NCBI GenBank assembly: GCA_950022655.1
Contig: OX465590.1
Coordinates: 40,388,218-40,452,217, forward strand
Direction: 5' to 3'
Origin: Alentia gelatinosa
Lineage: Eukaryota; Annelida; Polychaeta; Phyllodocida; Polynoidae
Length of the DNA: 64,000 nt
In this document: positions 45,219-56,389 of the stretch, piece after piece
How the letters are laid out: each line of letters starts with the position of its first letter
How positions within the stretch are numbered: position 1 is the stretch's first letter
Notes under the pieces: model-generated
What the model was told of the DNA's origin: nothing
Databases searched by the model: none
Seen by the model: the letters and a program-made list of their open reading frames with translations, nothing else
Made by a program: the position numbers and the translations under genes

Positions 45219-45363
45219 CTTGTTCGTCCGTGGCGGGCAGTTTGACCACTTGACCAACTTCGAGGTCGTTCCACACTTGGACCACGGAAAACGGAAGCGT
45301 GATGTGAAGGGAGGAGAGTCGGCCCCCGCTGCCGGCCGCACACCCCTCCGCCAGCGTCGCCAT
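45219..45363 (-). CDS. Probable first coding exon of an unidentified gene
   Basis: The minus-strand ATG at 45,363 sits in the YY1-type context AAAATGGCGAC and opens a frame of 48 codons (MATLAEGCAAGSGG..., then LHITLPFSVVQVWNDLEVGQ) that ends at a textbook donor AG|GTGAGT (45,213-45,220). The exon is in the most GC- and CpG-rich part of the window's right half. Just upstream, within 45 bp of the ATG, are a CRE (TGACGTCG) and an ETS site (CACTTCCTG), typical of housekeeping promoters. The frame stays open for 35 more codons upstream, with alternative starts at 45,468 and 45,465, but the promoter motifs lie inside that stretch, so 45,363 is preferred. The mature protein family is not recognised. 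The next exon may be 43,087-43,295. Confidence 0.55.
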
Positions 45364-45405
45364 TTTGCCTGTGCTTGTAAACACGGGCGACGTCACAGGA
45401 AGTGG
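45356..45405 (-). promoter_or_regulatory. Core promoter elements: YY1, CRE, ETS
   Basis: Plus-strand coordinates: YY1-like GTCGCCATTTT 45,356-45,366, CRE CGACGTCA 45,388-45,395, ETS CAGGAAGTGG 45,396-45,405. They read toward the minus-strand exon and no TATA box is seen. Confidence 0.5.
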
Positions 45406-45470
45406 AACTGTGCCGTGTTGTACGCTCTCCAAGCAGAGTCCGCACTCGTGAAAAGATGCGTCCATCATTG

Positions 45471-46464
45471 TAAATCCTTTAAGTTTAACGACCTTGACAC
45501 AACTATATGTTTTTTTTGTGCGAATTAAATAGTAAGTCCGTAGAGTATTGCGTAGACTATACTTTCTAATCGTTTTCGGGGTTTTGTTTTGTGGTTTTTA
45601 CTAATAATTAATCACTTAATCATATTATAGTGATTAGTAGAGGAGATGAAAAGGTATTATTAGTGAAACTGTGTTTATCATGTAATTATGGAATTATAAA
45701 AAGTCAGCATATGAGTTATATGTGTTTATGTAAGTTATCATTTTGATTATAGCAAAAATATGTGGATGGGACAGGTTTGGCTGTTGTTTGTTTTTCTTCT
45801 GTTTTTTCTACTATATTTTTTCCACCGAAGTATAGGGTACTATACCTGAGCATATATACAGGTACCAACTCCTAATAATGGGACCATGGTACTGCATTTC
45901 TGAGACCAAACCATGACTGCCGAAATACATCAAAAACTGGATTAGCATCTTCTAAATAACAAAGATTTGACTATCTACAAGTTAGTAAGAATACTGTTTG
46001 ATACCTGTTTTATATTAATAGTTTTTAAGTAGGCCTACATGTGACTCATATAGGCCTCTACCTAGGACTTTAATAGTCTATAATGATACTTCGTAATTTC
46101 GATGTAGTTAATGAATTCAGCTCATTCTATTATTCTCATTATAACCCTTGGTCGCTCTGTCATAGATTTGTGATGGTATCAGTGTCATTAACTGTTCTAT
46201 CCCAATAGACAAATCAGGGGGTTTACTTCATTTGACTTCAAGCCAATCCAATCTGTGCTTGGAGAGTGAGTGACACATGTTCTTAAGCATGTCAAGGAGG
46301 AGACGCGTTGTAACAGAAGCCCCTCACTGTAAACTCCAATCTCAAACCACACGCTTATCCATTTAACGTTGGATTTCTCATTGATTACTGCAAGTCTCAG
46401 TTCATTCGACCACAGAAACAGTTACGTTTTAGGAGGAGTAGTGAGAGATTCCGTCGTCCGTCAA
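45471..46464. other. No feature recognised
   Basis: AT-rich unique sequence upstream of the putative promoter. Confidence 0.4.
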
Positions 46465-46483
46465 GCACGTGGTTTCCACGTGC
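46465..46483. promoter_or_regulatory. Paired E-box palindrome
   Basis: GCACGTGGTTTCCACGTGC is a perfect palindrome around TTT made of two CACGTGG E-boxes. It could bind two bHLH dimers side by side. Confidence 0.35.
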
Positions 46484-47214
46484 GATCACAACAGACTACT
46501 ACTGCCGCCTGGTGTGGATATCGTGAACCAGGACCGCTCAGCTTTCAGCATTGTGCTAGTTCCTCCCAATTCCTCCAGGTGGTGCGTTAATATGGCCCCA
46601 CAAAGGCAGCGAAGTGACAATTTGCGAAGCCTGGAAGCCTGGCCAATGTGCACTCACATATTAGGCCAGGTAACTAGCACTATTGTTCTGTTGCATTGCG
46701 GGATTGCATTCAGCTTGTACCTGACAGATACTTGTTGAATTTTACGTTGATTCCCCGCTAGAGGGCATGGCGAAATGTGTTATTTTATTAAGAAACATTC
46801 TAATAAGTTATCTTTTATCTTTTGAAAGCTTGCTATTACTTTATTTTGTATCATCGTTCATTATAAACAAGTGTAAGTAGGTTATTTGGGGAACCCGATA
46901 ATGGAGAGAGGTTTTTGCTAGCTCTCCATGCTACTGCAAATGAGTGGGAAATCAGCATAAGTTCAAGGTCGCTTACTCGTTACACACGCTGGGCGTTTCC
47001 TGTCCCATTGTTCATTAGGGCAGGGAACAGTCTACATTTTGTGTACGTTTGTCTACGTCTCATCTGACCTTTGTCTGATTTACAACTTGCAAATCGCTTT
47101 GCCTCTCTGAAATATTTTACCTGGTAGTTGAAGATTTCTTTTTAGAGAAACAACTGTTATTGTATTACTATTGCCGAACACTTCCGCTAGGGGTGTAGTA
47201 ACTTTGTGTTTCAT
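46484..47214. other. No feature recognised
   Basis: Unique sequence; nothing supported. Confidence 0.4.
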
Positions 47215-48260
47215 ACATAGTTATTTGATACAACTGTAGTTCGTATTCTCTTGTATGATTGTGAAGCGTGGGGATATGAGAAACATATGCAAGTTTGTGA
47301 AAAACTACACCGAAAGTTCCTAAAGTACATGTTCAGTATACGATACAACTCATGTAACACCCTGGCATATATGGCCAATGCCCAATCTCGATTTTAATTT
47401 GAAAAAGTATGATTGGTTATTGGGCAGGACTTGTAGGAGGGAAGAGAAAAAAAAACAAGCAAAATTATGTATGGCCTTATAACACCGTCAGATAACCCAA
47501 ACCTTGCATGGATCAACTTTGAGATTTCCTTTATATGCTAGTTGCAACCATCACTCAGGGTTCTTTGGCCTGAGTCGGTGGGAAGTGTGTATCGTTTGTG
47601 GACCCAATAAAGAAGCATAGAGTACCTCAACTGCATATCTTGTCTGTGAAGGGCTGACACAGCTAAGCAGTACTCTACCCCCTACAACCTACCTTCATCG
47701 CAGCTACAGTGCTTTACTGGTAGTTTACACCAGTTCTTCATATCCAGTTGTAACTCCATTGTGATAGATCCATAGGACACTGCACAACTGCTAAACCCTC
47801 CTGTGGGTCAGTGGTGCATTCTACACGTTGATAGGACATACTCACAATTATCACACCGATAATAACACACAGTAAGTCACTAATAAGACTAGCTTCCTAG
47901 TTCAGCCCAGTAGAGTGGATGAAAAGATCTATCAAGCAAACTCTAAAGGAACAGTTTATCCAACAGTGCCACACAGACATGGATGATGATAGTTCATCCA
48001 TCTTTTATAGGGAAATGAAGGAGAACTTTGGGCTTGAAAAATACCTAACAGAATTACTAAAGTCTGATAGAGTTGCTCTCACCAAGCTATGCAAAAATAA
48101 TGCCGGGTTGCAAAATGTTGTAGCAAAGTTCAGAAAAAAAATACAGACAGCCAACACTCACGATAGGTGTATATGTAAAATATGTGATGATTGAGGGATA
48201 GTTGATGAATACCACCTCTTTTACTACTGTAGCACTATAAAAATTTACAAACTCTGCAAC
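47215..48260 (+). pseudogene. Dead non-LTR retrotransposon (LINE), 3' end of the reverse transcriptase ORF
   Basis: In pieces and several frames, the sequence encodes the C-terminal part of a LINE polyprotein. 47,230-47,380 gives VVRILLYDCEAWGYEKHMQV and KFLKYMFSIRYNSC, matching the conserved 'LLYGxExWGF...FLKxxLGVxxxT' region after the RT domain. About 47,405-47,460 gives MIGYWAGLV. 47,919-48,194 gives LKEQFIQQCHTDMD and FGLEKYLTELLKSDRVALTK, then a CCHC-type C-x-C-x2-C...H...C motif (CICKIC, then after a stop EYHLFYYC). Stops and frame changes show it is inactive, and about 47,470-47,740 is filled with unrelated DNA. The clade (CR1/L2-like or similar) is not resolved. It runs directly into the gene remnant that follows. 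Confidence 0.75.
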
Positions 48261-49376
48261 AGCATATCAAGAATTATGTGGAAAGACTCAGCATGTATAC
48301 AAGCTAGTCACCCAAAGTTGGCAAAGTTCTTCTTAAGCATTACAGAGCTGAGAGGAATGGCCTGACAATACTCCAGCATGAGAAACTACAAAATCTGAAA
48401 TTGGAAGAACCCGCTAAGAGTGGTCTTCAAATCATCTGGAGATTACCCATATTATTTCCTATACAAAGTCCCTCATGGGCAGGAATAATGCAGGGAATAC
48501 CATATGAGAACTCTCCTCAGCAATCCACCATCAAGTTCTTACCATTCATAGATTTGTCACTAACAGATATGTCATCTACTTAACTTTATGCTCTGAACAT
48601 GTGAGGCTGCATGATGCCCACCCCATCATAACCTTTGACTAACCTTTTTGGTGGAAGGCAAAGTCAATCATTGAAGCTGAGAATGAGTCTGAGAATAGTG
48701 AATTGAAATCTCTTGGACCTTAAGCTCAGTGGATAACATATTGAAATTCACTTCCTGAAGTCAATCTCAGATATCATGCAGGGTTCTGGGATAGAAATTC
48801 TAATAGACTTAGTCTATGCTCCTCATTGGATAGAACAGATGCTAAAGGATGAAGCTGAGTCAAGGGCAGTATGAGGGCTCCTATTACTAAGGGTGACTGT
48901 CAATGCTGTTTTGCTGGCAAGTGTTTTTGACATCAAGTTTAACTCTGAAATGCCCAAACCTAATGATGCAAATAAAGTGTCACCCGTCTTCGAGCACAGT
49001 GAAATATTTAATCAGATGCATGATTCGTATCAAGCTGTTGCGAATGGGAAAAAACTTCTGAAGAAGCACAATGTTCACCAGTCTTTGTAAGATGTGAGCA
49101 ACTACTACAAAAGGTCAAACAGGATATGGGGTCAAGAGTATGATATATCTGGCTCCTCAATGTTGGACTGGCAGTTGGGACATACATTAATAGTCAATGA
49201 AGAATATGTTACCATATTTTCAAGCTACTGGTCATCACCATTACACAAAGTCTGTCAGACTGTATTTTCAAAAGATGGCTAAGTTCCAGACCACAAACCT
49301 TTCATGTGTATAGTGAATACCAGAAGGGGCTCCATGTAAACCTTGATAAGGCAAAGGAAATTGGAGAGAACATTCT

Positions 49377-49785
49377 GCACTGCACGAAAACCACCGTTTT
49401 ATTCATATATACGCCATCACGGAAGTGCATGTATTGGCTGAATATTGACTTGTTTTCATTTATATATGCCCAGGCCTTATATACGACAGACGCGTCTTGG
49501 CTGTATTCCACACTCGGCGTATATGAGAGAAAATACCCTCTGCCCCTGCCCCTTTGTGTTGGTAGAAGTACAGGATTCCTCAGTAGGAAGCCTTCCCCAT
49601 CCCCCATCCCCGCCGCCTCCCCCCACCCGCTCTCAGTGAAGTCCTCTTCACTAAATGCTTATATAAATATACGCCTACAGATGAGGTGTATACACACAGG
49701 GATTAAGACGACCTTGTAGACGCAAAATACCTACTTATATACGCCCGGCACATTCATATGTAAAATTATGGATTTCGTGCAGTGC
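49377..49785. mobile_element. TIR element with GCACTGCACGAAA ends
   Basis: GCACTGCACGAAAACC at the left and GGATTTCGTGCAGTGC at the right. Subterminal TTCATATATACGCC blocks are echoed in reverse as TTATATACGCCCGG. A C-rich tract (49,540-49,630) lies inside. It interrupts the gene remnant. Confidence 0.65.
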
Positions 49786-49796
49786 TGGAAACTAGT

Positions 49797-50436
49797 TTTA
49801 TCCTACCCCTAATAAAAAAAACTCCATAGGCTTAACATTGGCGAGTGAGTATGCAGAAAAATGAAATTTATCGCTCTAGTAGGATACATTTGTCGAATCT
49901 AAGTGACCTAGATCAAGTTTGTGTTACTTAGCAACGTCGGCTTTGTCGTTTTTGTATCGCCGATTGAATAAATGGTTAATTTTTTTAAATGAATGTCTCC
50001 ATGTCCATATCTTGATAAATATGCTAAATATATAATTCTAGAAAGAATAAACGTTAATATTTAAACGTGTCCAGTGAATTCTTGTGGCACTACATTGTTG
50101 ATCTGACCTTGACCGAACAACTCTAGCAAAGGTGACTATTTCCTACTTGGGTAGCCACTTCTTGCGATATCGAGAGTATCAACAAGCACACAAAATGGAC
50201 TGTTGTGCAATTTTCACTGGATATCGATGAGTTTTATGTTATTTCTTAATATTCTGAAGTAATATAGACGGGGTAGGATAAATTCTAATCCAAACTCGAG
50301 TTTGTCGAGTCTTGTTTATCGCACTCCGGCAAAGTCTGCTCCTCACTGCACTCGGCTTTGCCTCGCGCAGTAATTGCGACTCTGCCGTCGTGTGATAAAC
50401 AAATACTCGACCATCTGTCGTATGGTTTCTCCTAAG
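49797..50436 (+). mobile_element. Composite element HH14 (family E), long head
   Basis: Head 49,797-50,282 has ends TTTATCCTACCCC and GGGGTAGGATAAA and motif CCATAGGCTTAACATTGG at 49,824. It is about 490 bp, the longest head. Hairpin 50,283-50,436 has arms TTTGTCGAGT and GTTTATC..ACTCCGGCAAAGTC, and tip CACTCGGCTTTGCCTCGCG. Confidence 0.75.
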
Positions 50437-50506
50437 TCTTGTACATAAACAGAATTGGATTGTAGGAGTGATAACCTACTCAGACATTTTTGACATGATA
50501 CTTAGC

Positions 50507-50810
50507 TTTATCCTACCCCTAATATAAAATCCCATAGGCTTAACATTGGGTTTCCGTATGCCACGCTGACTGGCATACGGAGTTTTATATGCCACTTGTG
50601 GCATACAGCATTGTTATCACGTTATATTCCAAAATCGAGGAGATAAGGTAGGATAAAATCAAAACCTGATTCGTTTTAATCTTGGCCACCGTATTCCACG
50701 ACTGGAGTTTGGCAAAGTGACTTCATGAGGCGAAGCCGAGTGAAGTCCGGAGCCAAAACTTCAGGAGTGGAATGCGGTGGCCAAGATAAAATGAATCAGG
50801 TTTTACGATA
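50507..50810 (+). mobile_element. Composite element D3 inserted in the gene remnant
   Basis: Head TTATCCTACCCCTAATATAA, motif at 50,532, inner end GGTAGGATAAAATC. Hairpin tip GAGGCGAAGCCGAGTG (50,727-50,742), end GGTTTTACGATA. Removing it leaves one continuous reading frame across the junction, so its limits are well defined. Confidence 0.85.
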
Positions 50811-51117
50811 ATATATAATAAGTCATCACTCAAAAGATGCACATATCCTCCTTGATGGCTATGCACCTGGCACAAAAGACATGGCTCACGAGAAAAGAAG
50901 TGAAGGTATCATAAGATCACAGGTGAACTTCACTCAAGACATGTCACTTTCAAAGAAGAAAAATGAATTTCTGAGCATCACAAAGAACAAAGAACAGTTC
51001 ATGTGCATGTTGTCAGAACATCTTCACAAGAATGGTATCTTCATTGTCCAGACTGCAAATATGCTCGAACATAAACTGTCCTTGTATATTGTTGGTGATG
51101 ATAGATTGAACTTCTAG

Positions 51118-51883
51118 ATATGCCTGCCTCGATTATAGTTTACCCTTCCCAAAACTTTAAGGCTCTAAAAATTATCCTTGCAACCAGAAAAAAAAGTGAC
51201 TATGGTAACCAGATCCCCAAAACAATGGCAGAAATAGGCCAAAACAAATGTTTTAAAACCAAGGGTCGCATGACTACATTTATGGAAAAGATGAGAAACG
51301 GGAGACAAGAATTGATTTTTTTTTCAGGAAAAACAGCAGCCATGTTGATTTTTGGCTATTTTGGAAACTTCCCCCCATGGATTTCATGTAGATTTTTTCA
51401 TGTTGTTCAAGCAAGGTTTGGGCCTACAAATCCACAGAATAACCTTATATTACAATTCTTTTGAGGTTATACGTTAGATTTCCTATTCTTATATAAACAA
51501 GTTATGGGTAGGGAGATCTCGTGAGAGGAGAGGACTTAATTCGCGTAGTTCAAGGTCGTTCAGGATACCCTCTACCTGTCCTATCATTCATTTTGACAGG
51601 AAACCTGTCCACCATAAATAGAGATTGAGCTTCCGAGCGGCCACATTTAGTGGGCTTTTTGTCTTGCCGTGTGTTTTCTATCCCCATTGGTTCATTCTCT
51701 AAATGCTGAACAAAATTGAATCGCCCTTAATTGGTCAGCCTTGAGTGCCCATTCCGGTTTGAGGTCCGAGTGAATGTTTTGGTGGTCCCTCTGTGCCAAT
51801 GTGTGAGGGGTGGTTGTGAGTGCCTCGGCTGCCATCTGGTGGAATAGTGTTGCACTATTTTCTCAAAAATACTATGGATTCTG
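51118..51883. other. No feature recognised
   Basis: The 114-codon frame at 51,120-51,464 is AT-rich and without a known domain; it may be a further degenerate part of the gene remnant. Confidence 0.3.
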
Positions 51884-51920
51884 GGGCCCGTTTAATAATC
51901 TAGGATCGTACAAGGGTTAT
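51884..51920. mobile_element. MITE family M end fragment
   Basis: After CTG (51,881-51,883), GGGCCCGTTTAATAATCTAG and GATCGTAC match the M terminus. No right end found. Confidence 0.55.
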
Positions 51921-52613
51921 CGTTTAATAATGCTTTAGTTTGTTCAGCATTGTGCACAGCATACACCCTAATGTATTTGAATATGGCAGCACAGTAGTGG
52001 GCATCGATATGCATTGACCTCAATAGTCTTCGCTGGATCTTGTACTGCACTTGAAATCTTGAGGTAAAGTTCAATGTGGTATGGCTGTATGGGTTCCCAG
52101 GTGTGAATTGTAAGTCTTTTGAAGAAATGGCTGCATTTTCACTGCATCTCTTAGAGGCCCTTCGAATGATATTTTTAAGGAAAAGCCCTGCTGATTTTTT
52201 TTTTTATAAAAGTTTTATTGATACATACCATTATCGTGCATGCAATGTTTTTCAGATACAGTTAGAATAAATGTACAAGTAGATTGTGCCCATAGGAAAT
52301 TTCTACATAACCCATCTTGCTTCTTTTCTTACTCTTCTCGTATTACAAAACACTTTGATATGATACAGAAAATTGCATACAGGTACACAGGCATACCTTA
52401 TATATGTCTTAAATGTTTCACATACCTTTGAGAAGTAGTACATCACAATCAATATTCATAGTGATTATATCAATTACATCGAAGTATTATAGATGTGTCC
52501 CATTGTGCTGTCTCTCATCTGCTGCTGTAACCTCCTCAATGATATCCTCCAGGTGTCGAAGGCTCCAGATGGGCAGGCAAGATTTACCTTTCGCAAATCA
52601 GTTGTAGGACTAT
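51921..52613. other. No feature recognised
   Basis: Unique sequence; nothing supported. Confidence 0.4.
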
Positions 52614-52896
52614 GGCCCAGCGTCCACTTACTACGATAGAATCGTAGACCTCCCGATATGGCACCGATACAAAATGTCAAAATCGGTGCCATAGCGGGAA
52701 GGTGCAAAATCGTAGACATATGTCTAGACATGCCAATTCACCACGCGTTGTATGGGGTCTTTATCGGTGTCTAATCGCAGAAACGTGGTCAACTGCTCCG
52801 GTATCAGGTAACCTTCCGACGCGATTTTGATTTTTTTATCAGGAGGTGCATCGTAGACCATATCAGTGCCATATCGTAGTAGGTGGACGCGGGGCC
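52614..52896. mobile_element. MITE family K copy 2
   Basis: GGCCCAGCGTCCACTTACTA and TAGTAGGTGGACGCGGGGCC ends; the interior (ATCGGTGTCTAATCGCAG, GACGCGATTTTGATTTTTT) runs in the opposite sense to copies 1 and 3. Confidence 0.75.
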
Positions 52897-52919
52897 TAAT
52901 TCACCAATGAAAATAAGTC

Positions 52920-53780
52920 TCATTCATTCTACAGTCTCAGGATGTGATGCTGCAGCAGCATCTAAACCCCGTTTCTTGTACAGCATATCTGCCAAAGCTG
53001 GTTGCATAGATGTCACATTTTTCAGCTTATTGTGGCAGTCTCTTTCCATTTGCCTTGTGTGATACACGGGCAGCTGTGATTTATCTTTGCTGTAGGTGTA
53101 ACAGCATCATTTGCCATCTCCTGAGCTGTTCCACTTTCTGAGACATTGACAAGACAATGAACAGTCAGAATCCCTCAACCAGGAGAATACTTGTACAAAT
53201 CAATGGGACAGGACAGCTGGATATGAACAAAAAACCTAAACCGGCTAACTGAATGAGAAAATGGTGTATCTACATGCTCCTTCTCATCAATGAAAACTGC
53301 TTCCAAGATTTTAATTTTGCTTATAACTTTATTCAGGATCTTGTACTCATGTACTCATAACATTTGCAGTCTCGTTGATTTTGACAATTGTCATATCAGC
53401 TGAAACTTCTCTGACAGGATCAACAAGCTGCTGGTTCATCTTTGTTGACACATTATGTGTGTCCAAGTATTCTGGATACTACTAAAGACATTCAGTCTGA
53501 TTTATGGTTTGCTTTTTCAAATATGTGTTCTTTGACAGACAGCTCTGGTGGCTAAACTATGGAGAGCAGAAGAGTGAAACTTCAGGTCTGAACTTTTCAT
53601 ATTATTCTGTTTCAGCTTTTCCCATCTGTGCTTGTCATACCCATCAAATTGCTTAAACTCTGATGGGATTTTCAATACACCTCTTATTCTCAGAGCTGCA
53701 GAGTTGATAACATCATGTTGATTGGTACCATACCAGAGTGCATTTGTTAAAACCTGGAAGAATATAAAGGCTTGATGAAA
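52920..53780 (-). pseudogene. Degenerate protein-coding remnant, unidentified
   Basis: On the minus strand the sequence reads as protein-like text in shifting frames: near 53,740-53,530 NALWYGTNQHDVINSAALRI and EFKQFDGYDKHRWEKL; near 53,330-53,060 EAVFIDEKEHVDTPFSHSV and ESGTAQEMANDAVTP. Many stops. Codon-like composition and amphipathic runs distinguish it from surrounding noise, but I do not recognise the family. It may belong to the same kind of multi-copy gene as 48,308-51,117. Confidence 0.4.
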
Positions 53781-54037
53781 AGTAGGATTCTAATTGAATG
53801 CTGGATTATTATCATGGTAATATTGTAGTTCAATAGTCATTTGTACATTAAGAAAACTCACTTACTCTATGGATACCAGTAGGGTCTTCAAAATAGATCT
53901 GAATACGATAGGATCCACCAAAATGAACCACAATTACTTAGATTAGTAATGATTGCTATATGAAATCATCTTCAACAAATGAATACTTTGTTAGCCTAGT
54001 TATATATATGCAGCCTTCAACATGTTTTGTATATTAA

Positions 54038-54312
54038 GGTCCGGCGTCCACCTACTACGATATGGCTCCGATATGGTCTACGATGCACCTCCCAATAAAA
54101 AATCATAATCGCGTCGGAAGGTCACCTAATATTGGGACAGTTCACCTGCGATTAGACACCGATAAAAACCACATACAGTGCGTGGTCAAGTGGCGTGTCT
54201 AGACATATGTCTACGATTTTGCACCTTCCCGATATGGCACCGATTTTGACTTTTTGTATCGCTGCCATATCGGTAGGTCTAAATGTCTATCGTAGTAGGT
54301 GGACGCCAGGCC
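54038..54312. mobile_element. MITE family K copy 3
   Basis: TTAA precedes GGTCCGGCGTCCACCTACTA; the right end GTAGGTGGACGCCAGGCC is followed by TTAC. Interior nearly identical to 40,430-40,710. Confidence 0.75.
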
Positions 54313-54680
54313 TTACTAAGCAGGAGACTAAGTCAGCACTTCTTTATATAGTTACACCATGCAAGACTAATTTGTATGCCAGCAACCACTTAGTATTCTA
54401 ACTTGGCAAGCTATTTTTACAATTATGAATACTTTATGAGTTAGGCTATTACCTGAATTGCACATTTCTCCGAAAATAGGAGGTAAATATACATTATTTA
54501 TGACTGTGGACATGATACACTTTATGAATAAGAACATGATTATATTGTATTCAAACAAACTACTATAACTGTATGACATAGTGTATATCAGATATGTTGA
54601 TGAAACTTTGATCTTCTGTTCAAGTAACTTTATGATATCATTGTACAGCTCATCCTTGCATGAAATCCTTTGCTGAGCAC

Positions 54681-54983
54681 CAGGGACCTGTTTCAGTGGT
54701 TTTGTGACATTAGGCCTAGACAGACATCAACAGCGGCACCAACAGTGCAAGCAACAGTGGAAAAAGTCTAGCAAATATCAGAGGGTCGGAGCGACCAATC
54801 TTCTTCATATTTAGAACGATTATAGGTTATATGTATCCCCTACTCCTGTTAGAATGTCATTGCTTAATTCCTATGGGAAGCGAGTGAAATTCTGCGTGTC
54901 ATCGTTTGCAGTCTTGTGATCTGTCTGTATGGTGTCACAGACGCCATCTAGACATGTCATGAAACTACTGAAACAGGTCCCTG
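54681..54983. mobile_element. Small relative of the 2.64-kb element
   Basis: Inverted ends CAGGGACCTGTTTCAGTGGT and ACTACTGAAACAGGTCCCTG. The interior (CGACCAATCTTCTTCATATT, AACGATTATAGGTTATATGT) is the reverse complement of a block found in each unit of 59,759-62,401. Confidence 0.7.
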
Positions 54984-55689
54984 AACTACCTGAACAATTT
55001 CTTATTAATTGAAAAAAGACTGAGACTGGGCATACTAAGGGACATCCAAGTGTATGGGTTCCAGTCACAAGCAGTGTGGTTCACACACACATATTTGAGC
55101 GTACCCTGCGAGTGGGAGTGCCGGATTTGGAACGTCCAGTTTCAGTCCAGTGAGACTGAACGTCCAGGCTTAGACTGGAGGTAACCCCTCCCCCGTCCCA
55201 CAGTGTGAATTGCCTGGATGGTCTATCGACCAGTTAAAAAGGCGAACTGATATTTAGAGATGTTGTTATTACCATCAGGGAGGAGAAGTGACCCCATTGA
55301 ATTTGCCGATACCGGTGCTGAAAACACCATTTCCGGATAGTGGCGCTCAGTACTTTGACTATATAGGTTCCAGATTATGTCTCATTCTCCAATCTTTTAA
55401 ATGCATATTTTTGATAAACTCAACGATTGTCATCGTAGATTCGAGACAAACTTGTCCAGGGAAGATTGTAGTAAAGATTAAAATTCCAAAACTCGGTCAG
55501 TGGTGGCCAACGACTGCACGTCGATATCAAAAAATCTAAAATGCCTTGTTTCTGCCGCATTTGCCAGGTCCATACCGAGAGAACTGTCTTCCAAACACTA
55601 TGACCATCACCGACGATTTTAATCCCCTTTGATTGGTGGCCTTATTTCATAATTCATGCACAATTAATCGTTGTACACTTCTCTGCAAA
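54984..55689. other. Unique sequence with a short inverted repeat
   Basis: GTTTCAGTCCAGTGAGACTGAAC near 55,139 forms a small hairpin. No gene seen. Confidence 0.35.
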
Positions 55690-55770
55690 TCCGTTTCCAT
55701 TCACCGATCTGGCGACAGTGGTTCCTGACTGCAGATCGGTGGCAAATAGTCAGCCAGCGGAAAACGGCTT
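55690..55770. mobile_element. Family B' fragment, split by HH16
   Basis: CCGTTTCCATTCACCGATCT, GGTTCCTGACTGCAGATCGG and GCGGAAAACGGC match B' ends and interior. Confidence 0.5.
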
Positions 55771-56057
55771 TTTATCTTAGCCTGGTGGTATAAATGTCCA
55801 TAGGCTTTACATCACAAACTCTTTCTCAACAGGCTTGCACGTATGGTGACTCATACTCAACGGCTGATAAACAGATAAATATTTCCAGGCTAAGATAAAA
55901 TCAGAAATATATTCGTGCTTGGTCTGAGTCCCTGTTTACCATCCTGTTTGGAGTGCTTCAGACTATTCACTCAGCTAACGCCTCGTTCATATTGCTGTAC
56001 ACTCCAAACTCGATGGCGAACGAGGACACAAACCAAACACTCATAAATTTCTTTCTC
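55771..56057 (+). mobile_element. Composite element HH16 (family G)
   Basis: Head 55,771-55,898 has ends TTTATCTTAGCCTGG and CCAGGCTAAGATAAA and motif CCATAGGCTTTACAT at 55,798. The hairpin to 56,057 starts ATCAGAAATATATTCGTG, has tip CACTCAGCTAACGCCTCGTT and ends CATAAATTTCTTTC. Confidence 0.75.
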
Positions 56058-56389
56058 AATACCTTGCTGCCTGTCTCATCAGCTTGGGAGTGACCGATGA
56101 TGGAAAACGATCCTCCACCAAGCTAGCCACGTCAACGTTTTCGTCTGCTCTACATTCAGCGTTTAACCGAGGACGCCCAGTTTGGCGATGGTCTGCTGTA
56201 AGCAATGAATTAGCTTAAAACGCAATCCTGACCCGCCCGTGAATTACCTGTGCTTGATCTTATGACTGTTGGGATGTTTCGTCTCAGAATTGGCGTTATT
56301 TGACATCTTTTTCATAGAAGATAAGTGGATTTTGACAAGAGCTCATTTAAAATCGACCTCGTTTGTCTGTTCGTCATGAATGGAAGGCC

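Larger units (their letters stand above)
48308..51117 (+). pseudogene. Decayed copy of an invertebrate multi-copy gene (possible PIN-like nuclease family), interrupted by three elements
   Basis: Coding remnants in several frames resemble a large uncharacterised protein family that I recall from many marine invertebrate gene sets. 48,308-48,583 reads KVGKVLLKHYRAERNG, then GIPYENSPQQSTIKFLPFID. The following frame gives DAHPIITFD, a stop, then PFWWKAKSIIE. About 49,320-49,376 gives KGLHVNLDKAKEIGENIL. After the inserted elements, about 50,462-50,506 reads VGVITYSDIFDMILS, and 50,811-51,117 gives AHILLDGYAPGTKDMAHEKR, KKKNEFLSITKNKEQFMCML and YIVGDD. The final VGDD-type motif and VQTA context recall acidic PIN/FEN-type nuclease cores, but this is memory-based. 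There are many stops and frameshifts plus insertions at 49,377-49,785, 49,797-50,436 and 50,507-50,810. Confidence 0.6.
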
